Source: Pomphorhynchus laevis (taxonomy: Eukaryota > Acanthocephala > Palaeacanthocephala > Echinorhynchida > Pomphorhynchidae). Taken from it: 64,000 nt of DNA. The stretch covers positions 1 to 64,000 of the forward strand of contig WNNJ02000285.1 in NCBI GenBank assembly GCA_012934845.2, read 5' to 3'. The notes under the pieces are model-generated. The model worked only from the letters and a program-made list of their open reading frames with translations, did no database searches and was not told the origin of the DNA. The position numbers and the translations under genes were made by a program. Below are positions 44,612 through 55,739 of the stretch, in pieces (positions within the stretch are counted from its first letter, which is position 1; each line of letters starts with the position of its first letter).

Positions 44612-45298
44612 ATGAACCCTCAACAATTATTAGTAGTCGCTGTTGAAAATCCTAGCATGTTAATCGACATGTGGCGGGCATCCAGTTTTAACCCAAATAT
44701 GGATAATTTGTATCCGCGATCCTGGTATTCTGCTTAATCTGCTGCGTGCATATGAATTTGTATAGGACGAAAGACAAAGAGAACCAGTACATCGTGTAAT
44801 TCATGAGTTTATAAGTCAGTGGCCAATACCTGAAACTCTTGCTCTATACACAAATCCTCAAGCATTGTGGCCGATTGTACAAATTCTACCAAACCTAATT
44901 CGTCTTAGGAACACATCCCCACAAGTATATTCACAGTTGATATCTCCAAATATAAGCAGTCTAGTCGATAATCAAATGAATAGTCAACCTACTTCATCCA
45001 ATGTGGATTTCTTTCAATCACCAAGCAATAGACAAACAGCTTATGCAACAACAGCTTCTCAAAATTTACAAAATTCAAATCAAGATTATACTGCTCGTTG
45101 TTTCAACTATTAAATCGTCTTCATACCCATCAACATCAGCCGACAAATCAACAACAAAACCAAACTCCAGAACTTTATGCATCCGAACTTGTACAAATGC
45201 AGACAGTGGGATTCCATAGCCGTGATACAAATCTTAGAGCGCTTATTGCATCTATGGGGAACGCAAATATGGCTGTAGAACGTATTGAAGACTCTTGA
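44612..45298 (+). pseudogene. Broken ubiquilin-like retrocopy
   Basis: Pieces read MNPQQLLVVAVENPSMLIDM, then ILLNLLRAYEF, HRVIHEFISQWPIPETLALY and ALWPIVQILPNLIRL. The Asn/Gln/Ser-rich middle is followed by a C-terminal UBA-type end: LVQMQTVGFHSRDTNLRALI and SMGNANMAVERI. The last part parallels ubiquilin's [30 protein letters not shown]. The reading needs several frame changes and has internal stops (for example near 44735 and 45112), and there are no introns, so it is a processed pseudogene. Ubiquilins carry ubiquitinated clients to the proteasome. Confidence 0.6.
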
Positions 45299-45689
45299 CT
45301 TTTATCAATAGTTGTCTTGATTGATCCTGTCTAGTTGTTGACGTTCGTGTATCTTAAATATTCCCTCTAACGACAATGTATTTCATGCAGTCAATGGTGC
45401 CATGCTTTAAAGAGTGAGCTACTGCCCCGTCACTCGCATTGCCTGATCTATAATGACATCTTCATACATTTATTTCGCAGCTCTAATTTTAGTGACGTGT
45501 TACCTACATATTTTGTCCTGCATCCTCACACGATCTAACATAAATTACGTCTTGCGTTTAACAATTATTTTCCCGTAGCGCTAGATGACCAATTACATTT
45601 TAGAATAACTATTTTCTTGCCTGTTTAGACGTCGTACCTATTAATCTGGGTTTCGATAAACCTTCTCTTATAACCTCGATGTTCAAATT
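45299..45689. other. Spacer without a recognised feature
   Basis: It may include 3' untranslated sequence of the ubiquilin-like retrocopy. No poly(A) tail or target duplication was recognised. Confidence 0.35.
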
Positions 45690-46440
45690 TCATAAGCATT
45701 CTTTGGATATGTTTTTCAAAATCAGATGGATAGGTGCATGTTCGCTTTATCCGAAGAGCTTCAAGAATTGAAGCTTTAAGAATTGCAACAATATGTAATG
45801 ATATTGGCTTTCTTCAAAATAATTTAAATAATTTAATAGATACATATTTTAAATTAGGTTACTATAAAAATAACATCAGGCAGAAAATAGTAAAATATAT
45901 AAATCGTAAAATATAAAAATATTTAAAGTAGGTTACTATAAAAATAACATCAGGCAGAAAATAGTAAAATATATAAATCAACACAATAATATAAAGAATA
46001 AATTTAAACTATTAAGTGGCAAAATTTTATGGATGGATAATAAATAATATACTTTGTATTAGAATAAGATACTAGATAGTTATTTCAGAGGAAATACATC
46101 ATTAGCATGTATTCGGCCCCGCTGCTATGTTGGGTAGAGGAGTTAGGGGCCAAAACCTGATAACATAGCAGTTCCTCCTGATGACTTCTAATTCTTATTC
46201 TGATACAACGTCTGTTATTTATTAGTCAATTCGTAAAAATGAAGTTTATTTTAAATTTCAACTTTTTATTTTAACTTGATTTAAATTATAAAAAATCTTA
46301 AAACAATTATATATTTTATTATTTAATTATTAAATTTTGATTTAGTATTATTGTATTGTTTATTTTATAATTATATTAAATACGTATACTCAGTTAGCTG
46401 ATTTGATTCATTATAGACAATATATCGTTTTTAACTTAGA
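45690..46440 (+). mobile_element. Penelope-like element 3' part (same family as the right edge)
   Basis: RIATICNDIGFLQNNLNNLI and FKLGYYKNNIRQKIVKYIN match, in opposite orientation, the sequence at 62590-63190. A short piece containing AGGTTACTATAAAAATAACA is duplicated (45856 and 45930). The 3' region holds a strong hairpin: CTGCTATGTT..AACATAGCAG with GGCCCC..GGGGCC, at about 46120-46175. Confidence 0.65.
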
Positions 46441-46589
46441 GGGTGCGAGCTACGTGCATGAAGGTGCAAGGTGTGGACTCTCGTTTTCTGTAAAAAAAGT
46501 TTTTCGAAGCTATCCAAGGGTGCATTGTCAATGTATCCAAGGGTGCACTGTCAGTTGTAGAAGCAGATAGCTTACGACCACAATCTGTA

Positions 46590-47580
46590 TAATTCGAAAC
46601 GTTTTTTCATGGTACCTAAAGTCCACAAGGTTATACGTCCCTACGTGGATAGACCAATAATTAGCTGTAGACAGAGACCAACCGAGCATTTGCCCCGTTA
46701 TATACACAAGCTTCTAAAACCACTTTTACGAAATATCCTTGCTTATATTAAAAACAGTAAAGAGCTACTTAATCGCATAAAAACAGAGGACAAAGCTGGC
46801 CACGGGAAGATATCCTTGTAACGGCTCATGTGCAAAGTCTATATCCAAACATTCCTAAAGAGCAAGCTCTGACTGTAATTAAACACATATTAGAAAAAAG
46901 CAGCATAAACAAAAGCAATCATTTATTGTCGACTTAGTAAGGATGATATTAGAAAATAATATATTAGAGTTTAACAGTGAGAGGTATCAACAATCCATTA
47001 CAGATCCGTTAAGGATTTAACGAGTGCAGCGACAATTCAGCAACAACCTCTGCCTAGCGTTTAAGGACGATCATCATAGCAATTCGATCTGTTAAAGAGC
47101 GTAACCCTCAGTCAATTAAGCAAAGTGTCGGAAATGCCTTGATTTACAATATCACACAGGCAGCCGAAACAATCAGTGGGTACTTCATTCTACTGATGAG
47201 TGTTGCCGAGTTCTCCAGCATTTTGATGCTGAAGTGGTCGTCTAGAAGTGACATGGAGCCTGCAGTTCGTTGTTCGAAGCTAGTTTCGATCGCAACTACA
47301 TTGAATACATTAAGAATTCCATTCGTAATCCTGGCCGTTGTATTCATTAGTCGTCTAGAAGTGACATGGTGACTGAAAGTCGTGAATCAATGTCCAGTCT
47401 AACAATCAACACCATTTTGTATAAATGCCTTATTTCGAAAGAAATCCTGAACCGTTGTCTACTCAGCACATCCGTGCACTACTATTATACATGTCGTATC
47501 CATTAAGGATCCAACGAGTTCAGCGACAATTCAGCAACAACCTCTGTCTAGTGTTTAAAGATGGTCCACACAGCAATTCG
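46590..47580 (+). mobile_element. Penelope-like RT fragment plus terminal repeat
   Basis: VPKVHKVIRPYVDRPIISCR, YIHKLLKPLLRNIL and later MILENNILEFNSERYQQ are N-terminal and finger parts of a Penelope RT. From about 47025 the sequence is the sense copy of the PLE terminal block seen reversed at 31.3-33.7 kb. It contains TCAATTAAGCAAAGTGTCGG, GGCAGCCGAAAC and CTGATGAGTGTTGCC. The catalytic part is missing. Confidence 0.7.
47159..47207 (+). ncRNA. Hammerhead-like module, older PLE copy
   Basis: Order: GGCAGCC, GAAAC, middle, CTGATGA, GTGTTGCC. The outer pairing GGCAGC/GTTGCC survives with one G-U pair, while the second pairing is largely eroded. Confidence 0.35.
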
Positions 47581-47582
47581 AT

Positions 47583-47990
47583 ATGGTAAAGAGCGTAAGA
47601 TCCAACAAAAAATCTGAATCATGTTTCAAGGAGGTGGGCACGGAGGCGGAATTTGAATGCAATAAAGGAGGAAGCGCGACGGACGTCGAGTGGAAGCTGA
47701 TTCCAGGCGAGTGGGGCAGCGATGAGGAAGGATCGGAGATCATAGTTGTTGGAGTAATTGGGAACTAGAGTAAGAGGGAATAACGGGAACGTAGCGACAG
47801 AGAGGTGGGCGAGTGTCATCTAAGAAAGGGAGGTTGATGAACGATGGGGAGCCAACAGCGATGAGACAAAAAGTTACGAGAAGAAGGCGGAATTGTATGC
47901 GGATGTGGATGGTAGACCAGGAGAAATGGGAAGATATGTGGATGTGTGGTCAAAGTGACGGAGACGTATGAGCATTCGAACGGCAAATGG
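47583..47990 (-). mobile_element. L2-like LINE 3' fragment
   Basis: It matches the 23060-23440 part of the L2-like copy over AAAATCTGAATCATG, GACGTCGA.TGGAAGCTGATT and GATGAACGATGGGG. It represents only the C-terminal and 3' end, with breaks. Confidence 0.7.
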
Positions 47991-48363
47991 TATTACTCCT
48001 TTGTTATTTCCGACTCCATACACCTTGACTTACAACAAGCTAGTTTTTTATTTCAGATATTTGTATTGTTTGGTCCTGATCGTGATCTTTATTTGTATGG
48101 GTATGAAAATCGCAGAGATAATTGACATTAATTATATAGAATAAAGATAATAATAATTAATTATATTATTAATAATAGATCATTAATTTGGCAACTAATT
48201 AAAATTATATAAGAACTACTAATTTTATAGCTTGTAATGATATTAAACTGACTGGGTTAAAATTTGAATTAGGTTTTTAATGTATTTATTTTCGATTCAA
48301 TTTCATAAGATATATTCAATTTGGGTAAATGTTTGCAAAACTCTTATTCCATTATGATGTTAT
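47991..48363. other. AT-rich spacer
   Basis: No element or gene was recognised. Confidence 0.4.
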
Positions 48364-48910
48364 ATTTTAATGTTATATGCATATCCTGCTTGCTATCCTC
48401 AGAATAGAAGTGAGATGAATCTATATGAAAATATTTTGCACAAAGCCCCACTCATGGTACCTACAACTCGCCAGCTTGCATTTACATCAAGACTCGCATC
48501 ACTATGCGTACCTAGGGTTGAAAAGTCTCTAAGGATATTATATATGGTGTATATGTGGAAGACTATCACAAGACAAAGAGAACACATGGAACATGTAGAA
48601 AAATATTCAAAATTAGCCATTTGAATAGACTGAAAGGTCACCTCACTTTAAAGACTTATCATCGACCAAAGAAAATATTCACCACTATTGTTGACCAAAC
48701 GTGAAAACCACGGAATAAGCTCCCAAATCAAATCGTTTCTGCCTCTATAAAGAAAGTTGACTTTCTTCATAGTCGAATCTATGAAGAAAAGCCTACGAAA
48801 TGTAGTAGTGGACTGAACTCCGTATATTTCTACCTATTTTGTAATTCTCTATTTTTTTTTATTTTTATCCAGTATGTACGAGCTTCACGCCCTTTCGCCG
48901 CTGTTGTATT
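48364..48910 (+). mobile_element. CR1-like LINE, C-terminal end of ORF2
   Basis: YAYPACYPQNRSEMNLYENI, LVPTTRQLAF-type and RLASLCVPRVEKSLRILYMV have the layout of the region after the RT in CR1-type ORF2 proteins (one block of the form LLEyaxxxWxP..rRatklv..Lgl..L..RR). A later part FTTIVDQTW..NKLPNQIV fits the very C-terminus. It is a 5'-truncated and broken copy. Confidence 0.55.
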
Positions 48911-49141
48911 AGAATAATAATTATACAGTTGAAATTGATGTAATATACTTTATCTAGACAAATAGATTAATGGTTTTCATGAAATGTACATATATTTTAG
49001 AAAATTGAACTTTAGAGAATATATTAAAATATATAGAATATAGAATATATACTTAAAAAAGTTTGAAATCTAAAGTAAATACAAATCGATACATAATGGG
49101 TTTTTTGAATGAAAAGTGCAATGATATAATAAATAACAGAA
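48911..49141. other. AT-rich spacer
   Basis: No feature was recognised. Confidence 0.4.
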
Positions 49142-49262
49142 TGACCTTCCTAATGACCTTAAAAAAAGTAGAGATGACCTTAAAAAAGTAGAGATGACCT
49201 TAAAAAAAGTAGAGATGATCTTAAAAAAGTAGAGACCTTAAAAAAGTAATGTCCTTAAAAAA
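49142..49262. repeat. Short tandem repeat, about 20-bp unit
   Basis: ATGACCTTAAAAAAGTAGAG repeats about five to six times with small length changes, just before the CR1-like LINE. Confidence 0.85.
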
Positions 49263-49838
49263 TAGAGATCTAAAGTAAATACAGTGAAGAGTCGTATTCT
49301 TGTGGGAATTTTCTTGTTTATTCAAATAGTTATCGCTATATTTTACATATTGAACTTTATCCCGTTTGCATACAATAAAGCATACATCGTATTATCCCGT
49401 TTGCATACATATACATACAATAAAATAACATACAAACAATCAGTATCGATAAAGTGATTACACTAATTACAAAGACATCCTCGATTACTCGATTCAAAGA
49501 ACCATTCAAAGATATAAACTTAAAACACATACTACTTATACAAGCTTAAATACACAACTACTTACAAGCAAGCCCAACGAACACACAAGCATTGTTGACA
49601 CAACAATCGATGGCAAGAACAAAGAAGACAAAAACGAAAAAATGCTTAGCAAGTCAGCAGATTAACGGTACTCACAATCAGACTGTACCAAAATTAGCAA
49701 GCCCCTTCTCTGGGTATCAGCAACGCGAGGTCTCTTGCAGCAGATCTAAATGCGACATAGGACAACTGTCAACGTTCATCCTGTCTGACGAAATCGTTAC
49801 TGTCTAGGGATTTTGTTTGTGGGTTCTGTGCCTCCGAA

Positions 49839-51089
49839 TTGCTCTCCTTGTTGTTCAAGGGCCATTGTTACGAGCAAGTATCAATAAATGCTTTAAAGAG
49901 AAACGCAGATTCAAACAGTCACAACGATGGGGAAGATCATAATATTAACGAACCAGAAAGGAGTTCAGAAGCGTTCAGACAGTCAAGCAGCTCGTCGTCA
50001 GGGATTGATGATGTTTCGGCCACTCCAATATCATCTGAGATAGGAACCAATAATGCTATTCATGTACTCAATCATTCTCTAACGCAGCAGTCGAAGTTAG
50101 AACTGAACGATCGTTCAATCATACCCTTCAATAACAATTCAACTCAATGCTTCGTTAGGGATGCATTGCATGAGACTAATGTGATGGATTACTCCTTCAA
50201 ACAACTTCCTGTTTTGGATTCTATTGTTCATCCCCATATATTGGACTCGAGCAGCGTAGGTCTTGATGTAGATGACAAATGTTCCGCCCTCAAGCATGCG
50301 AATGTTGATTTGTTAACTCCTGTTAACACTTCCTCGGGCAGTGATTGTTCTCAAAACTGTCCTCTGGGTAGTGATTGTAGTGAGCGTCCTTGTGCTTACC
50401 CGCAGCTACTGCATCCCCGCTGCAGTTTATGTGTTGCTCCTCTAGTAGCCCCGCTAATTGAGAGCGTTAAGGATCTTGCAAAGGCTAGTCAGATTATCGT
50501 TAGGCCTATAGATAATCTACGACAAATAGTTAGCCTTCAAAATAATAAACAACGTGCAGTGATTGCTCCAAATCATCGACGGCCATCAATTACCCCTGAG
50601 ACTCATTCTTCATTAGTTCCGTCTGCTAGCTCTAGACAATTTAACTCCAGAAGAAAGTTAAACGTTATCGTGAGCGGTGCTGAAGAATCTCTCAGTAACA
50701 ATCCCCAAAGTAGACTGGATGACGATATTGTGCATCTTCGCGCGGTGTTTTCTAAGATTTTTCTCCAGAGCGATGTGGATGTTGCGAAGTGTCTTAAAGT
50801 TCGAAGAGTTTTTCGTCTAGGCAAGAAACTTTCAGATAGACCTAGACTTTTAAAAGTTGTTCTAGACTCAAAAGATCATGTTGACTTCCTACTCAAGCAT
50901 GCATTTAGATTATCGCGCTCTGATTTTCATATACTCCGTGATTTATCTCCTGCAGATCGTTTGAGAAGACACGAGGCTTTCAACGAGCTGCATCGACGGC
51001 TGGAAAGTGGTGAGGGCAACCTATGTGTCCGGAATTTTCGGGTGGTCAAGTGGCGTCCGACTGTCCGGTGGCATCCCTTACTTCTGTAG
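49839..51089 (+). CDS. CR1-like ORF1 protein
   Basis: This 416-codon frame has a Ser/Asn-rich front half. The C-terminal third (RKLNVIVSGAEESL, VRRVFRLGKKLSDRPRLLKV, FHILRDLSPADRLRRHEAFN) resembles the RRM-like plus C-terminal nucleic-acid-binding region of CR1 ORF1 proteins. An upstream frame (49592-49807) with Lys-rich start MARTKKTKTKK may be the true N-terminus, separated by a stop or frame change near 49800. ORF1 proteins bind the LINE RNA. Confidence 0.65.
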   Translation: MLSLLFKGHCYEQVSINALKRNADSNSHNDGEDHNINEPERSSEAFRQSSSSSSGIDDVSATPISSEIGTNNAIHVLNHSLTQQSKLELNDRSIIPFNNNSTQCFVRDALHETNVMDYSFKQLPVLDSIVHPHILDSSSVGLDVDDKCSALKHANVDLLTPVNTSSGSDCSQNCPLGSDCSERPCAYPQLLHPRCSLCVAPLVAPLIESVKDLAKASQIIVRPIDNLRQIVSLQNNKQRAVIAPNHRRPSITPETHSSLVPSASSRQFNSRRKLNVIVSGAEESLSNNPQSRLDDDIVHLRAVFSKIFLQSDVDVAKCLKVRRVFRLGKKLSDRPRLLKVVLDSKDHVDFLLKHAFRLSRSDFHILRDLSPADRLRRHEAFNELHRRLESGEGNLCVRNFRVVKWRPTVRWHPLLL

Positions 51090-53926
51090 AGTCAGACCTC
51101 TTTAGCAGTGATGGTTCGTGTGTAGGAAAACTAGTAGACTTCGATAGTGTCACCGAGAGTGTCACATTTTCCCATTATACGAACATTTTTGTCGGTTATT
51201 CAAATGTTCGTAGTCTCCTGGCTCAGTTCTCGGAAATTAAATTCATAATTGCTTCGAAACGTTTTGATGTATTTTGTATAACCGAAACATGGCTACATTC
51301 TAACATTTCGGATGATTGTGTTGCCATCCCTAACTATTTTCTAATACGTTCGGATCGCTCATGTGGTAAACGTGGAGGTGGGGTAGCCGCCTATGTGCGA
51401 AATAGTCTCCTGGTATCGAATATCTCGGCTTTTCGCGACGATATTGGTTATTCCTTCGAAGGTATTGCTTTTACACTGGGAAATGGTCAACGATCCCGAT
51501 TCTGCGTCCTTTACCGTTCTCCGTCCTGTGAATTAAGATTTGACTCTCTTAAACCACATTTGCTGAGTTTATCTTCGTATCCTCTGATTTTGCTCCTGGG
51601 TGACTTCGATATCCCCCAAATAGACTGGAAAATAGTCATTCACAACCAATTCACGAAATTGGGAAAGTACTGAGCGACTTTCTGTTACTCGAGATGGTAC
51701 TAGTTCAACATATAAAAGAACTACTTGTGTGACAGGAACGCCTTCTATACTCGATTTGGTCTTTACTAAGTGATTGGGTGACGTTTCAGGTGTTCGTTAT
51801 GACGCACCAATTGGCAATAGCGATCACAGTGTACTCTCTATGCGACTGTCGCTGTTCAACAAGGCCTCACAAAACTCTAATTTTAAAAAACGTTGTTGGG
51901 TAGGTGTTGATGCTAGTCAACTAGCTACAAGCTTCCCAAAAGGTATATGTGATAGTTTTCGTATCCACTTCGGTTTGGAGGTTCCTGTAGTCTTTGATCT
52001 GCTCCATGATGAATTGAAGCGAATTTCTGATATCTTTGCTCCGCTACGTGCCTGCAAGTCCAAGCATGGGCATCCTCCTTGGTTCGACAGAGAGCTTCTT
52101 GATGCTATAAGATCCCGCAACAAATTGTGGCGCGAATTTAGGCGTTCTCCTGCTTCAAAACGTGCCTACATCGACTCTCGGAACTTATGCAATCGGCTAA
52201 AATTTCAGAAACGCTATTCGTACGAAGATAGTATCGTCAGGGATGCATCTTTGAATCTTAAGAGGTTTTGGTCTTATGTAAGAAACAGCAGAACACTTGT
52301 CGCCACAATTAGCTCAATCCAAACGCCCACTGAAACTTTGACCGATCCGTCTCTAATCGCCCAACATTTAGCTGATGGCTTCTTGGTACAGGCTTTGACC
52401 TCTAACAAACTGCATGACTTTAGTTGGAAGTATGTTCCGGTTGCTCATCGGTGTTGTGTTCGTCCACTCAGAGTGGATGAGGTGTTGAACGAGGTAATGA
52501 AGCTCGATTCGTTTACATCTCCGGGACCAGACAATATTGCCCCCTTCCTCGTCAAATCCCTAGCGAACGAACTGAGCAATGATTTAACTATGTTCTTCAG
52601 ATACAGCTTAGACACATCTTGGATTCCTGACAGTTGGAAGTGTGCAATTGTGGTGCCTATTCCCAAAAAGCATTCTGCTAGCTTTTGCGCGGACTTTCGG
52701 CCCATTAGCTTGACTAGCGTATTCTGCAAACTTTTAGAAAGAATCATTGCTAGTAGAATCAGGGATCATTTGGATCGTAATCACATATTGGTTGAATCTC
52801 AGCATGGTTTCAGGATCGGACGTTCATACCTTACTAACCTACTAACTGCGCGTGAAAAATTGGCTGATGCTCTGGGGGCTGGATTTCAGGTTCATATAGT
52901 ATTCCTTGATTTTTCGAAAGCTTTTGATAGGGTACCACACGACGACATAGTGTCTTTACTGTATCACTATGGACTTCACTCATATATTTGTGAATGGGTC
53001 AGGGAATTTCTATCGAATAGGTATTTCCGAGTTTGTGTGGAGGGTGTGTTTTCTTATTCGGTAAATATTAATTCTGGCGTACCGCAGGGATCAGTCCTTG
53101 GTCCACTGCTCTTTATAATCTTCATTAATGATCTGCTACTCCGCTTATCATGCTCTCATTTAGCGTTTGCAGACGATCTAAAGATTTGGTCGATCATTAG
53201 AAGTCCTGCTGATCGAGTATCTTTACAAAATGATCTAAACTCCCTGATCAAGTGGTGCGATTCTACCGGACTACGGTTGAATGTTAATAAATGTGTCCTC
53301 ATGCAACTAGGTCGCCCGTCTGAAACTCTAAGGTACTATATTCGAGATATTGTTTTAAAAGAAGTGTCTCATCATAAGGATTTAGGGATTATTGTCCATC
53401 GATCCTTGAAAACAAAGTTGAACACCGACTTCTTTCTAGGTAAAGCTACTAGGGCGTTATATTGTATTAAAAATGCATTCCTCAGGTTAAGCTGTCATAT
53501 GTTCAAGAGGTTATTCATCTCCATCGTCAGGCTACACTTGGAGTACTGCATTCAGGCTTGTTTCCCTGTCACTAAGCAGGAACTATTAGACCTGGAGTCT
53601 ATTCTTAGGCTCGGATCGAGGCTCTGTATTGGCTTAATGGTATTGACTATTATGTACGTCTAAGTCGTATTGGGATGTTGTCGGTACGTGAGAGGTTCAT
53701 ATCCTTGGAAATGCTATGTCTATGGCATATGTCGAATGATGTGGTAGGTTATCCCACCGATGTAATCACTAGGCGGGTAAATCAGTTGCGAAGACATAGC
53801 AGAGTCTTGTATAAATTTGGATTTGGCAGATTACCAAAAATGTATAGACTCTCGAGGAGAGGAATTAACATGTGGAATTCGTTGCCTGAAGAAGTCGTTG
53901 CAGCCCCCCAGTTTGAGAATGTTTAA
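51023..53926 (+). pseudogene. CR1-like ORF2 (endonuclease and RT), two frame breaks
   Basis: The first frame (51023-51673) has YSNVRSLLAQFSEIKFIIAS, FDVFCITETWLHSNISDD, GKRGGGVAAYVR, FCVLYRSPS and LILLLGDFDIPQIDW, the endonuclease blocks. The second (51774-53663) has SDHSVLSMRL, PGPDNIAPFLVK, FRPISLTSVFCKLLERIIAS, QHGFRIGRSYLTNLLTAREK, VFLDFSKAFDRVPHDDIVSL (motif A), GVPQGSVLGPLLFIIFINDL (motif B) and FADDLKIWSI (motif C). The C-terminus continues in a third frame to 53926 (LSVRERFISLEMLCLWHM). The copy is therefore young but inactive as it stands. Confidence 0.88.
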
Positions 53927-54120
53927 ATCACGATGCTACAAATGGATACGTGAACAATGCTGCCATTCAACACTACCACTGGAATACCCTAATTAGCTAC
54001 GTTGATTGACCATTTGCGTTTTTTTGGACTCTGCCTGAATAGCCTTTTGGCTTTGGTATGTATTGGAATAATAATATTATCTTGAGATAATTCTAACTAC
54101 TACTCTAAGTGTATGTAACA

Positions 54121-54416
54121 TTCAAGTTAAAATAATCACTATATTACAGAGTCAAAAATTGAGAAGAAACTAAAATAAACAAATAATTTAATGTGGATGC
54201 GATTAATCTACAAGCATATTCTATTACCGTTTACTCAAAATCCATAATTGAGCTGTTTATTGTCCGGTGTTGGTAGATATTACAATTTTGTTATTGATTT
54301 CTTGGCAGTTCGATAATATTCATCAGTTATACTTTAGAGCTTTCTTTCTATTTATGCAAACAAAATTTCAAAATATAAAATGCAATCAAACAAAATAGTT
54401 CATTTTATGGATCGAA
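54121..54416. other. 3' flank of the FolD gene
   Basis: On the minus strand AATAAA occurs at 54261-54256, about 155 bases after the stop codon, and could be its polyadenylation signal. Nothing else was recognised. Confidence 0.45.
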
Positions 54417-55262
54417 TTAAGGCGTTTCGGTATGCTCTATGTTAATCGCTAATTCAGCTGATTCTATCGTGTTTTTCATTAGCATTGCAACAGTAATAGG
54501 ACCAACACCTCCGGGTACAGGCGATATCCAAATTTGCCTATCTGCAAAAGATCCATCATCCACATCGCCAACCCATCTGCATAACTTATCCGACCAGCTG
54601 CATCCTACATCAATGACTAGCTTAGTATACAAAATTTGATCACATTTAAGAAACTGTGGCTTGCCTGCTGCACTTATCAAAACATCTGATGATATTTCTT
54701 TAATTGGATTTTGAGAACAAATCGAAGTAACACAAAATCCTTTTTTCATTAAATAAGTCGCACAAGGCTTACCCACAGTCCGTCCCTTACCTATTATTGT
54801 TGCACTTCCGGTAAAGTCAGCTCCCAATGCATGTGATATACAATGATGAATAGCAAGACAACTAGCCGGAATGAATGTCGCATTCATACCAAGGCCATCT
54901 ACATCTTTGTTTGCTGTAATTAGGTTAAGTAAGTTATCGAGATTTTGAACTGGATATTTTGTCTGCAATGGCAACTGAACCATAATTCCATTGATGTCTG
55001 TAGATTGATTAAGGCTTTTAATCACCCGCGATATTTGTGTGAATGATGATTCTTCACGCAATCGAATATGCTCTACATTTATTTTAACCTTTTCAGCTGC
55101 TTTCAATTTAAGATTAACAAATGTGTCCGATGGACCATGGTTACCGACTTGCACAATCGCTAACTTTGGATATTTCTTTACTATCTGGTAAAGTCTGAGG
55201 ACGCGCAGTTCAACGTCAGTCATTATAATATTAGACAAATATTTTCCGTCTATTTTAAGCAT
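54417..55262 (-). CDS. FolD-type methylenetetrahydrofolate dehydrogenase/cyclohydrolase
   Basis: A complete 281-codon frame without introns. It should convert 5,10-methylene-THF to 10-formyl-THF through methenyl-THF in one-carbon metabolism. Landmarks: an N-terminal MLKIDGKYLSNII (FolD proteins open with a DGK block), SDTFVNLKLKAAEKVKI (the usual YVxxK lysine region, with Phe for Tyr), INGIMVQLPLQTK, NKDVDGLGMNA, a nucleotide loop TIIGKGRTVGKPCATYLMKK (GKGRTVGKP rather than the common GRSxxVGxP), DVLISAAGKP, VIDVGCSW, WVGDVDD and the signature PVPGGVGPITVAML. Length matches bacterial FolD and the catalytic part of animal MTHFD2. A good acceptor-like TTTTCAG lies 6 bases before the ATG, so an upstream exon (for example a mitochondrial leader) is possible. 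It may be host or horizontally acquired. Confidence 0.9.
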   Translation of the reverse strand: MLKIDGKYLSNIIMTDVELRVLRLYQIVKKYPKLAIVQVGNHGPSDTFVNLKLKAAEKVKINVEHIRLREESSFTQISRVIKSLNQSTDINGIMVQLPLQTKYPVQNLDNLLNLITANKDVDGLGMNATFIPASCLAIHHCISHALGADFTGSATIIGKGRTVGKPCATYLMKKGFCVTSICSQNPIKEISSDVLISAAGKPQFLKCDQILYTKLVIDVGCSWSDKLCRWVGDVDDGSFADRQIWISPVPGGVGPITVAMLMKNTIESAELAINIEHTETP

Positions 55263-55739
55263 TCTAGGCTGAAAACGGTTAGAATAATGAAAATCGCATT
55301 ATGCACAGAAACATATTAATTTTAAATTTAAATATTAATTTAAATGCAGAGTTGTAATGCTATTTTGTATTTGTTTTAAACACAAAAGATAAAATCTTAA
55401 TTTGATCAATAAAGAATAAAGTGAAAACAATGATTGATTTTAAACATTAGTTTGAGGACGAATCAATGATATTTTGTATTGCTTTCTGATTGTAAAGATA
55501 TAGATAATTAGATCAATTAAGACAAACATATACATTATGCATATTAACTTTTAGAATGGGACCGAATACTACAAAAATTTTACAACTAAATGCTTTTACA
55601 CCGAGAAGGCTAAATACATAAAAATATTTTTTGTCCAAATTTTAAATTTACCTGATAAATGGTAGATGTTTAGAGATTTTGTATTTGTCATCACAGAAAA
55701 TATATGCAGTCTTTGGAACCTGACTAGAATTTTTAATTC
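55263..55739. other. 5' flank of the FolD gene
   Basis: It is AT-rich. No promoter element or leader exon could be supported. Confidence 0.35.

Larger units (their letters stand above)
49300..54120 (+). mobile_element. CR1-like LINE, nearly full length
   Basis: It has a 5' region, ORF1 (to 51089) and ORF2 (from 51023, overlapping ORF1 by 67 nt) with endonuclease and RT, then a 3' region to about 54120. Two frame changes, near 51660-51770 and 53640-53675, interrupt ORF2. Related older copies lie at 55740-57960 and in both arms of the inverted duplication at 58.5-61.9 kb. The exact ends and target duplication were not found. Confidence 0.85.

Noticed and set aside
54417-55262. Bacterial contamination as the source of the FolD gene
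   Set aside because: The flanks are eukaryotic LINE sequence on both sides with no visible junction, and base composition matches the surroundings.
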